Shown here: piece by piece, positions 34,336-44,046 of the stretch
Layout of the letters: each line of letters opens with the position of its first letter
How positions within the stretch are numbered: position 1 is the stretch's first letter
DNA from: Oidiodendron maius Zn
Lineage: Eukaryota; Ascomycota; Leotiomycetes; Myxotrichaceae
Reading direction: 5' to 3'
Assembly: GCA_000827325.1 (NCBI GenBank)
Contig: KN832870.1
Span: 2,170,001-2,234,000, forward strand
Length of the DNA stretch: 64,000 nucleotides
Position numbers and translations under genes: made by a program
The notes under the pieces: model-generated
What the model was told of the DNA's origin: nothing
What the model saw: the letters and a program-made list of their open reading frames with translations, nothing else
Database searches by the model: none

Positions 34336-36406
34336 CTATTCTTTGTAAGATTGGATCGCCTGTCTCAACTTTGCCCTCCCAATCACCAGTTGGGCGTTTA
34401 ATCTCCAAGGATAATCAAACTGATCCATGAATATCTCACACACCTTATAACAATTAGCAGTGGCCTATAATTCATCCGCGGGGGAACACAAACCTGGATT
34501 GATTTAGCCGCAGCAAAACTCTCATCCTGGAACACCGCTTCAAGTTCCTCGACCGTCTTGCAAGCGACACTTCTGCTATCAATACCAGTGTCCTTTCTCG
34601 CTCCAAAAAATTCCAGCATCTTCTGATGATCCCACAACATGCTGATATCGTTGTAAGTCTGCTTCTCCCCATTAATAGCTCGCTCAATGGAATACCCATT
34701 GTTATTTATCACGAAGATAATCGGCGTGAATCCAAAACGAATATAAGAACCGATCTCCTGAGCAGTCATCTGCAGAGAGCCATCTCCTACGATCAAGATC
34801 ACTCTGCCAGGATTTTTCATTTCGCTAGCAGCGACTAATGCGCCGAGACAGGCTCCAACTGTGTACCCAATGGAAGACCAGAATATCTGCGTGATATAGC
34901 TTGTGTTAGATGGGAAAGTGGCATCTGAAACACCGAACTGAGCGGTCCCAGATTCGGCCAGGATGATGTCGTTGGGCTTCAGGAAGCGGCCGATTCGCTG
35001 CCAGATATAAGATTGAGTAATTGCCCCAGATTTAGAGTCGTTCAGAACCGGCGTCTACACATTATCAGTGCTGTAATTTCCATTCTGGGATCCAACTTAC
35101 CTCAACTTTAGTGAAAACATCGGTTCTTGGTATTCGATACTCAGCTGGCTCTTTCTCGAGCGCCTCTACAATGCGTTTCAAGACAGGCAGGAAATGGACT
35201 CCGTCATATTTCTTTTCATGGACTTGGCAGTGGTCATGACCCAGTAAGACAAGTTGATTATCATCGATATGTCTCGAGAAACCACCAGTATTGGAATCAG
35301 ACAGCAGAGGGCCAATATTTACAATCAAATCCGAGCTCTCAAGGGCTTCGGCGCATCCAGGGAAAGAAACTGTATTCCGGCGTTAGTATACTGTGTAAAT
35401 ACTTGGCTAATAACCTTACCCTCTCCATTGTAACAACCATTGTAGTTCGGTGATGATTCGTCAATAACTCCTTTTGACAAGGGAGTTGAGTAGCTAGGGA
35501 AATGTGTCGCGGAAACTAGTCTCCTGGTTAAATCACGTCCACCATGTCGAATAGTTAGCACGTCTGCCAGAATTGCCGGGTTAGAAGAGGCTTTGATCAA
35601 TTTTAGCGTGGTATTAACAATCTCATCCTCCTGCTCCTTATTTGCATTGGTGACAGTGGTGTTGAGCGGCGTTTGTAGGCGAGTGGCATCAAGTGGAATG
35701 CCCACAATGTCTAATGGAACATAAATAAATACTGGCAGTCTGCTCTTCACACCTTCTTCGATGACCCTATCAATTTCTTGAGCCATAGTTGCCGGATTAC
35801 TCAGTTTAGTGTATGTTCTCCGGATCGGTGCGCTCATTCCAATGTAAATGTCTTGGTCCATATTCGGCTCCATTGTATGATGTATCATTGGTCTTGCTTT
35901 TTGCACTGAAAAGGGCGAGATATAGGTATTAGCATATATATTATAAATATTATATTTCTCAACACACATGGTTCCACTTACTTGCTCTTGCTGGCATGCC
36001 AACAATGTGGATCATACCGGCATGTTCTGCGTACGCTCCTGCCACTCCATTCATGGCTGACAGCTCACCCACGGCATAAGTTGTAACTAGTGCAATTGGT
36101 GTACCTTTGATTCGAGCATAACCGTCTGCCGCATATGCCCCGTTGAGCTCATTGCAAGTTCCCAGCCATTTGAGCTCTGGAATCTTGAACAATTCATCCA
36201 GGAGGTGAACTAAAAGGCTTGCGATTAGTTGATGCCGATTTAAAGCAAACAAACTTAACGGAGGAAATAGACTAAGAGAGAAGTATAATCGAAAAAGGAG
36301 TGAATGACTAACGGTTGAAGTCCCCAGGAACTCCCAGAATATGGTCAACACCTATGGACTGGATTCTCCTGAAGAGATACTGTCCCATGGAAATAGTTGC
36401 CGCCAT
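34336..36406 (-). CDS. Pyruvate decarboxylase-type ThDP enzyme
   Basis: Six exons, 36406..36313, 36209..35982, 35905..35420, 35369..35101, 35054..34494 and 34443..34336, give 581 residues. It belongs to the thiamine diphosphate 2-oxo-acid decarboxylases (PDC, indolepyruvate and phenylpyruvate decarboxylases). Catalytic Glu52 ([13 protein letters not shown]) and the His116-His117 pair (M-I-H-H-T) align with Glu51 and His114/115 of yeast Pdc1. The cofactor motif GDGS...NNNGYSIE is complete, so the enzyme should be active. The protein ends [16 protein letters not shown]...SYKE, the family's C-terminal helix. The specificity (pyruvate or aromatic oxo acid) is not clear. All splice sites are GT..AG; introns run 46-103 bp. 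It lies upstream of the acyl-CoA ligase in the same orientation. Confidence 0.9.
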
Positions 36407-37137
36407 GGTGGAGGAAGAATAGGGTTAGAGAGGAAGAAAACTTCAGGCTACAGATCCGCGGAAGTAAAGAATAAAATAATGAGCAGTCTTGGTCTTTGTT
36501 TACAGGGAAGATGTATTTATTTGGAGGTGGGATGCATAACAAAATGGTGGGGATAGTGGGGATGGTTTCCAGGTCGTTTAGTCATCTAATCGCACGCGCC
36601 CTTGTGGAGACCACAGCTTCAGTGCGATAACGGCTACTTGCGGGCGTATCTGAGCCAAGTCTACCATCTTTGGACGCCGGTCAGCGTCCTGGCTTCAATT
36701 TGCCCTTAAGGTTATCCAAGTGGACCTGCAAGAACTCCACCTGATTAAGGGTTTATGGGCATATCGGACCTCGAATACCCGACTGCCGCTTCTAGCCGTG
36801 CCGAGGCCCAGAGCTGATTGGCCACCACCTACTTGTATATTCCAGGCACCTTGAGCTTATATTAAAGGTGGTAACTTATTACTTGTAAACAGATCCAAAT
36901 GCCCGTTTTTGGCGAATTATCCCAGATGGTCTAGAGGGGACGCACGCTATACCTCGTATGTCCCGATTGACGCGCGGTTAATGTATCGATCCCGGTAGTT
37001 CTTGACCACGTTGTTGCTGGAACCGCGGGGGGAGGCGGGGAATCGAAGTAAGGAATTATATACGCTTATAATAATTCTCGAGCGAAATACAAAGTAAAGT
37101 TGATTCTCTTGGTATCTAACAGATTCCAGGCACACGT
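36407..37137. promoter_or_regulatory. Promoter region of the ThDP decarboxylase gene
   Basis: 731 bp between the decarboxylase start and the ligase stop (both minus strand). It contains several CCG/CGG triplets (CGGACCTCGAATACCCG, 36757-36773) but no motif I can assign. Confidence 0.4.
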
Positions 37138-39207
37138 CTAGAGTCTCGCTCTGGCTGGAGTCTTAACCTCTTCGGCTCTCTCTCTTAACAGCCTCCTCAT
37201 AATCTTGCCCGACTACTTTTTATTAGTTTCCCCTAAATTCGCTCATCAAAAATGGGAGACTTACGGGATTCTTCGGAATAGTGTCGATGAAGACAACTCC
37301 TCCAACCAATCTCTTGTGTTTGCTAACTCTTTTGGAGAGCCAGTCTGCAATCTCTTGCTCCTGCACCTTGCCTTTTGCAGTCTGCTGCAGCACAATGTAT
37401 GCCCTAGGTACCTCAGCCCAATCGATAGTTACTCCAATGACGGCGGCATCCGCTACTTGCGGATGCTCCAAGAGCAGAGCTTCCAGCTCTGCGGGTGCTA
37501 CTTGGTTGCCCTTTACCTTGATAAGTTCCTTTATGCGATCAACGATGAAGAAATATCCGTTCGGATCAACGTATGCGACGTCACCGGTTCTCATCCAACG
37601 TCCATCTGGACAGTCAACGAACACTTCGCGAGTTGCGCGTTCGTTCCGCCAGTAGCCCTTCATAATGCTGTTGACATAATTAGCCAGTGTTGGATCATAC
37701 TGTCCATGTGAAAGAGGAAGGACTGATAGACGGAAATCTATTGGAATCGAAATATCAAAGAAACATGAGCGGAAATATAGACGGAGGTGTTGGAAAACGA
37801 ACTTTGGACCTTGGACCCAAATCTCCCCTCGTTCACCTCGAGGTACTTCAGTCTTGCCATCTGGATCCATAATCTTGGCACTGCAATTCGCGTTCAGCTC
37901 GCCCACAGAACTTGGAATTGATGTATCCGTAGAATCCCATCCGAGCAAACTACAGGTCACCTCTGTCATGCCCCAACCTTGCTTTAATTGAATTATCATT
38001 AGCTTTTTGTGCCGTTGGAAGGAGAGGTCACATGCCTTCAACTTGGGGCCATTGGCCGGCCATAAAGCTTGCACCTCTTCGATTACTTCTCCACTCAGTG
38101 GTGCAGCTCCGGAGCCGATGTCTTCCACGCTACTGAGATTGTACTTTTTGGTTATCGGAGATTTAGCCAGCGCCTAAGCTGTTGTCAGCTTGTTTAAATT
38201 GGGAACTCCTTGATATCTGTTCACGTGTCCATATTCATCTGAGATGAGAGCCTTGGGAAGACATACCACAACAATTGGTGGAACCATCGTGAGAGTCGTA
38301 ATCTTGTATTTTTGTATAGCTTCGAGCATTCCAATAAAATCAAACTTCTTCATCATATACACCGGAATATGCCGCTTGACGGCGCCGGCGATAAATATGG
38401 TTTGTGCCATGGCATGGTATAGTGGCAGGAAACATAACCAATTGCTATTCGAACATTTTAGTATCAGTAACTACTTATGATAGGAGAGACATCTTACGAT
38501 CTCTTTCTCTTCGCTGGTTCGTTTGGATCTAACTGTGCAAGATGTGCAAACTGTATGGCATTCGCAATATAGTTGAAATGCGTGATCATGACCCCTTTTG
38601 GAAAGCCGGTTGTTCCTGAGCTGTAATTTAAGCAGCAGATGGCATCCTTTGGATCTGCTGGCTCGTACCACCTGAAGTTCCTCCCTACGCTTTCCGGCTC
38701 AATTAGGATATTCCAGTTTTTCACGCCAAGCCGTGAGGTGCCGGTACCGTCGAGCAGTAAATTGTCGAAGCAGAACATCCTCTCCTTCCCCATCCCAATA
38801 GTCTGTGCTGCCTCAATGGCCGACTCCAGAGTCCCATCCGCACAGAGCAGAAACTTGGCGTCTGAGTCCTTTAACTGGTATGCCAACTCCCTGGTTACAT
38901 ATGTGGGGTTTGCACCAGTGAAAATACCACCCGCCATCAATATCCCCATGAACGCTATGGGATAAAAAAGGTTGTTTCCGGAGAAGAGGAGCACTCGATC
39001 TCCGGGTTGCAGGCCGGCCTTTTGGAGACCCGCAGCCAAGCGCAGAGACCATAATCGAAGAGCCTCGTAGGTGAGGAAGTGTGTGGATGGTCGTTCAGCA
39101 TCATAATAGGCGACCTTATCAGGGAGGGTAGCATTTTGGGAGCCGAACAAGAATGTCTGTAAAGAGCAGACGTCGATCGGTAGCTTCCAGCGAGATTTGA
39201 GGGGCAT
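37138..39207 (-). CDS. 4-coumarate:CoA ligase-like acyl-CoA synthetase, PTS1
   Basis: Six exons, 39207..38498, 38444..38267, 38173..38036, 37981..37803, 37667..37265 and 37212..37138, give 560 residues. An adenylate-forming (ANL) enzyme that activates an aromatic or fatty acid as acyl-AMP and then acyl-CoA. Motifs: YSSGTTGFPKGV (P-loop), GWGMTEV, WMRTGDVAYVDPNGYFFIVDR, KVKGNQVAPAELE and the catalytic lysine in NPSGKIMRR. The C-terminal tripeptide ARL fits the peroxisomal PTS1 consensus. The third intron starts with GC (38035..37982, AAG|GCATGT..AAAG) and joins KLK to QGWGMTE exactly as in the family. Substrate specificity is not readable; fungal relatives act on phenylacetate, coumarate or medium-chain acids. 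Confidence 0.9.
37982..38035 (-). other. GC-AG intron in the acyl-CoA ligase gene
   Basis: 54-bp intron with donor AAG|GCATGT and acceptor AAAG|C. Splicing here gives the canonical ANL sequence KLKQGWGMTE. The nearest GT donor four bases downstream would give a poorer join, KLKACWGMTE, losing the conserved Gln and Gly. Confidence 0.7.
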
Positions 39208-40590
39208 TTTGGAGGATGTCAGGATGCAAAGGCTGGCGGTAATAGGGGACGACGGACACAATAATAATACTCTTCTAAGAAACAGCGAGAGAGATGACTG
39301 ATAAGAAGAGAGGAAAAGTAGAGAGCAGGGAGGGGGAGAGGAGCAAAGGAAGATGGCGGACAGCCCACCAACCACCCATACTTTTGTAGGAGCGAGGCAA
39401 GACCTTACTTCGTGCAATTGGGAGTTCTAGTAATGCGTGGGGAGAGGTTGAATGGTGCTTAGAAGCTCCACTTTGGGCGGGGAAAGCTCCAAGAAAGAAC
39501 CGACATCCGGAAACAAGCCGCGGGTGAAGAAAGCGAAACCGAGACTGAGTTAGTCAGTTCCTATCCAGATCTGATTTTATTTCCGCCTCGCATACTCCGT
39601 ACTCCCGGAGGATCCTTTGGCCCCTCCCAAGAGCCACGATAGGCTTATGGTAAATGGATACGATTACTCTGTGATTGCAAAGACAATTTCTTGTCCCCGT
39701 CGAGTTATTCTGTACACGGAAAATAGAAGTTTGCGATACTGCTTACCTATGTTAAGCTTACTTTAAGGTGACAATCACTCGCCTCACCCGCTCCATACAG
39801 CATGTAAGTAGTGATCTGCCATCAATGAGCAGGGTCTTAGCAATCTACTCTCTGAACTTGCCATAAATTAGGTTATCATTGTAAATCACCCAAAGGCTAC
39901 ACCTAGTAAAGTTACGGTAAAGATGGTTGAAATTCATGTGGATGTATCAGCGCCAAGACGAATAAATTCTGCCTTGCAATCTCTTTCAATCAGAATTCTT
40001 CTCGGCATTGACTTCCAGTAATGATTGCACGTCTTAATTTAAGCTTACGTCAGTCTATCATTATCTGCCATATGTTATTACGACGGAACCGACATTACAT
40101 ATCGAGATTCAAGCCTCAGACGACACCATCCTACTGCCTTGGTTCCTGACTGCGTAACCTAGAGTGCAATATTCATCCCGCCATTATTAGATTGGGAAGC
40201 TATTTGAAGAAATAGTCTTTGAGCTTTACGCGTCCCTGGAAACACCCCGCCATCCACGTGGGAAGACTCGTACGCATTCACTCCAGGCACCGGTTTACCT
40301 AGGTACAAAGCCCTGCAGAATGTTGAACTTCCGAGGATAGATAAGCATCAAGTTCGAAGACACACTAGGAGCGCCTATTTATGTATTTACATGATACAAT
40401 AATTGTTGACTTTCCCTGAATTATTCCGACAGGAGTGTTTGCCTTCTGGCCCGCTCTCTTATATTTGCCTGAATCGGATTATATAAGCGAGCCTCTGTGA
40501 TTGGACAGTTCTTGTTCGGAATTGTCCCGGCCCGAGCTGAAATAAGTATCACGTGAATATTTCACGTGACTAAATCAGGCTCCTCTCTTG
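39208..40590. promoter_or_regulatory. Divergent promoter, acyl-CoA ligase and serine hydrolase
   Basis: About 1.4 kb between divergent start codons. It holds three CACGTG boxes (40255-40260, 40550-40555, 40563-40568), the last two forming a palindrome 22 bp before the hydrolase ATG. The rest is AT-rich with no supported gene. Confidence 0.5.
40549..40569. promoter_or_regulatory. Palindrome with two CACGTG E-boxes
   Basis: TCACGTGAA, a 3-bp spacer TAT, then TTCACGTGA: perfect 9-bp arms. CACGTG is the core bound by bHLH factors. It ends 21 bp before the hydrolase start codon at 40591, so the site may sit in the core promoter or leader. Confidence 0.65.
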
Positions 40591-42231
40591 ATGCGGCACT
40601 ATAAACTGATTGCTATGACCCAATTTAACCAGGAAATTCAAGAAAATATGATTATAACTCAGGGAGGTTTACATGCGGCTGAGGATCCTTCAGTTGACAT
40701 CAGGATCAGGAACCAGGATGTCCAGCAGCTGGAAATTCCTGATATCTTCGACGAATTGGAAGCTCTGATGGAGGCTCAGTGGCCAAGGAGTTCAGTTGCG
40801 GACATTCTGGTAAAACTAGGCAGTCCGATGGTTTCAATTGGAGTCCTGGAAGCTGGACGTATAACAACAAGAGTTCTAGGGTCTCCGGCAGCAGCCGAGA
40901 CAATCAGATCAAATCAGAGGTCAGGAAAGCCATTCGATACCGATACCATCTTTCAGGCATGCAGTATTTCCAAAGCCATAACTTCCCTGGCGGTATTCAA
41001 GTTCTGTCAAGAAGGGAAGCTTGATCTCGACACGCCAATTTATCAGTACCTTACTCCAGAGCAACTCTCATGGATCTGTACTCCAAAGAACCGTGCTCTC
41101 GCGAGTCAAATAACACTCCGCCAACTCCTTTCACATACCTCTGGACTCTCAGTTCATGCGTTTGCCGGGTATTGCACTGATGAGCTTCCATCTTTGCAAA
41201 ACATGCTCACTGGTTCACCGCCTGCAAATAACCCGCCTGTCACTCTCACCTTGATGCCTGGCCAAAGGTATTGCTATTCCGGTGGCGGGTATAACGTGAT
41301 CCAGCTCATTCTGGAGAGGCTTCAACGAAAGTCTCACTTTAAAATAATGGAAGAGACTGTCTTGCAGCCATTAGGAATGGGTCGCAGCACATATAAGATT
41401 CTCAACGTCGACGGAGAGAACTATGCTCCCGCATTTCTGACCGGGAGTGTAAAGGCAGATCCTGATCACCACATGCAGCCAGAATCTGCAGCTGCAGGCC
41501 TCTGGACGACTCCAGGCGATTTATTGAAGGCGGTGAGAGGCATACAGAAAAGCTTGAACTCAAACGGACTTCTTTCGAGAGAGTGGGCGGAAAAGATGCT
41601 TATGGAAGTAGAGGACAACGGCGTTGCCCTCGGATGGTGGAGCAAAAAAGAGGATGTCTTCTTTTATCACCCAGGAAGCAATGAACCGGGATATCGAGCT
41701 TTCTGCGCCGGATACGCCGATATCCAGAGAAGCAGTGGGCAAGAAGCTAGCACTACTGATAAAGGCAAGAGCAAGGAAAAGGAGACAAGATATAGTGAAA
41801 GGCGAAAGTTTCCAAAAGATTGTGGAATATCTGTCATGATTAACTCGGCACTTGGAGACCGGGCCATGGGAAAGATTTTGTCAGCCATTGCATATTTGAA
41901 AGGGTGGCCCGACGTGTCAAAGATGTACAAGGAAGTCCCGTTCATGGACCGACACAAGATCATCGACGATAGAGCGCTACAGTGGTGTGGAAACTGGGGC
42001 CCTGGGAATTGGAGTTTGGTTGACAGGAATGGACTCTGTGTGAAGTTCGGTGCCTCTATTGAGATGCCTTTGGTACCAGCGGCTATACCACCCGTTGTTT
42101 ATAAGGAAGGAAGGTCGATCGACCTGGTGGTCGATGGGTTGGAAATGATGCTGAGGCTGGGCTGGAAGAACGGGTTAATGATTATCAAATTGCAGCAGGA
42201 TGGCCAGTCTCATATCCTTGAAAGACGGTAA
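40591..42231 (+). CDS. Beta-lactamase-fold serine hydrolase, cytosolic type
   Basis: A single exon of 546 residues from the first ATG (a second at 40615 is possible). It belongs to the class-C beta-lactamase/transpeptidase-like superfamily (PF00144), which in fungi contains esterases, lovastatin-type acyltransferases and related hydrolases rather than true drug-resistance enzymes. The catalytic motifs are S-I-S-K (Ser125 nucleophile, Lys128), the YSGGGYN strand corresponding to the YxN motif (weakly matched), and HPGSNEPGY corresponding to the HxG motif. The motif LRQLLSHTSGL is typical. There is no signal peptide. A 35-residue Lys/Glu-rich insertion follows the HxG region. Substrate unknown; a second family member lies at 54894. 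Confidence 0.87.
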   Translation: MRHYKLIAMTQFNQEIQENMIITQGGLHAAEDPSVDIRIRNQDVQQLEIPDIFDELEALMEAQWPRSSVADILVKLGSPMVSIGVLEAGRITTRVLGSPAAAETIRSNQRSGKPFDTDTIFQACSISKAITSLAVFKFCQEGKLDLDTPIYQYLTPEQLSWICTPKNRALASQITLRQLLSHTSGLSVHAFAGYCTDELPSLQNMLTGSPPANNPPVTLTLMPGQRYCYSGGGYNVIQLILERLQRKSHFKIMEETVLQPLGMGRSTYKILNVDGENYAPAFLTGSVKADPDHHMQPESAAAGLWTTPGDLLKAVRGIQKSLNSNGLLSREWAEKMLMEVEDNGVALGWWSKKEDVFFYHPGSNEPGYRAFCAGYADIQRSSGQEASTTDKGKSKEKETRYSERRKFPKDCGISVMINSALGDRAMGKILSAIAYLKGWPDVSKMYKEVPFMDRHKIIDDRALQWCGNWGPGNWSLVDRNGLCVKFGASIEMPLVPAAIPPVVYKEGRSIDLVVDGLEMMLRLGWKNGLMIIKLQQDGQSHILERR

Positions 42232-42376
42232 TAGATATGAAAGGCTCTTAGTTGAGCCGTTGTCTCTTTATCATGGGATAACCTGTTATTTGCATTCGGT
42301 ACGCAAGCAATTTGATACCTTGAACTTGAAATCTGAAATTTTGAGCAGACAAACCCTGTTTTTATTGCTTTACCAC

Positions 42377-43264
42377 TTATGAAGCAAAGAGATGATCAAT
42401 TTTCTTCGCCCGATCCCAAATTATGCGATCTTCAGACGCTTGCCTAAAATACGCAATAAGATCCTCTTGATCAAAACTCTCCCAAGCAGATATAGGTTTC
42501 TCTAAAATCCCAGCTTTGCGGTCAATATAACCAATCACATAGTCATCTGGATTGGCCATGGGGTCATTCTTTAATTTCTTGAGAACTTCTTTTGCTGGTC
42601 GTAACTTTATGGATGGTTCAATCTTTCTGTCTTGGGTACCATCAGATCCCATAACGTGCTGGAGAAACTGACGGCGTATTTGATGAGGATTACTCCCTGG
42701 AATTTTCTTGAACGTGTCTCCAGATCGTCTGGTATCCTGAGGAATGGCTTTATTTCCTACAGGGGACATAGTATGCTGCATGAACACTTTTCGAGGGATA
42801 AACCTAGCTTGTACCATATATTTTATGGGTAAAGCCTCGTCTTTGAAACTGATCTGCCACTCGCGCAAGAGATGCTTGGAGGCAGCTAGATCCGATGGAG
42901 GAAAGGTCGGCAAGCCAAGCACCCAATAGCATGTACATCTCTCATCATCACTTTCATCAGTATCGTCAACTAGCCTCTCAGGCCATAGCTTGATATTGTA
43001 TGCCGCTAGTGCCGAATGTAGCCCTGCATCTGTTCATCGCTGCACCGAAAGATCGCTCCTGGAGTGCTTACTATCAAAGAGAGTAACCACTTCACTCTCC
43101 ATTTTCACGATAGCCGCAGCTCTGTCTGCTCGCTTGAGATCTTGGTACTGAAACTTCACTCGAATGTACCAGTCATGTTCAAAATCCTCCAGACGAGACG
43201 GCCCAGGTGTTGCATTGAGGGCGTCCTGTTGCTCTGGGTGCGAGTATACTGGCCTGCCACTCAT
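42377..43264 (-). CDS. MJ1316 (DUF504) RNA cyclic-end-recognition domain protein
   Basis: Exons 43264..43072 and 43023..42377 give 279 residues; the 48-bp intron is phase 1. The C-terminal ~75 residues match the MJ1316/DUF504 family (PF04457): AKEVLKKLKNDP....DYVIGYIDRKAGILEKPISAW and IAYFRQASEDRIIWDRAKKID, ending in the diagnostic R-I-x-W-D-R. In animal and plant proteins this domain is described as recognising RNA ends with 2',3'-cyclic groups or related structures. The N-terminal part (DWYIRVKFQYQDL) is unassigned. The neighbours are unrelated. It could take part in RNA repair or ligation. Confidence 0.82.
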
Positions 43265-44046
43265 GATCGATGAGAGGGAATGATCAAGTTGAGTACAATC
43301 TGCTGTACTTACTTATGGGATCTCAATACTATAGAGTTGGAATGATGCTGTGTCAACAATCCATAACCTAGCCGAACTGTCGGGGGCACGTGACAAATAA
43401 GTCTTGATTTTCTACCCCAGTATTTCAGGGGTGGGAAAGAACCTAATTGGAAAGCTTGTTAAATAGGTAAGCTTGAGATGCTATTAGAATATGGCCTGGC
43501 AAATAAAGTATAAAGGTGGAGCTTCACATATTGAATATGTGACATACTTCTTGCTGGCCCGTTAGATGAACTGATAAGAATGGAGAAAGAAAGTACCTAC
43601 TATGGGTGTTCCACACATGCCCTTTCGGCACTTTTAGTCGGCTGCCAGAAGGGACTGTGCCTTCGCACAAGAAACTCCCGTACATCCTCAACATCGCTAA
43701 GATATGATAGGGTGATCGGCAAATGTCAGCTCTATGCATGGCCATGATTTGCAGTCACCAGGTGAACTTCATACCACCTTCCTAGAGAAGAGCTGGGAAA
43801 GCCGGTCGATTCCCCGACCTGACTGCAATAGCAGGTTTGGTTGCGCGCCAACCACCAGCTGCAATGATATGCAGATAGATGTGAATGTCCCACTTTGCGG
43901 GGTCCAGCTTATCTACGAAAGTAGGGTGCTACAGTGTAGTACAACCCCGACTGAGACAAGATGTCTGAACACGTCCTCGCCTCGTTTTCGTTTCTTACCA
44001 TTTTATTTCGTGAGAAGTTGCCGTGTGGACCGAAGCAGTCTTCAAT
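43265..44046. promoter_or_regulatory. Divergent promoter, MJ1316-domain and OPT genes
   Basis: About 780 bp between divergent starts. One CACGTG box lies at 43387-43392, 123 bp upstream of the MJ1316-domain gene. A 114-codon frame at 43734-44078 overlaps the OPT start and has no recognisable content. Confidence 0.45.
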
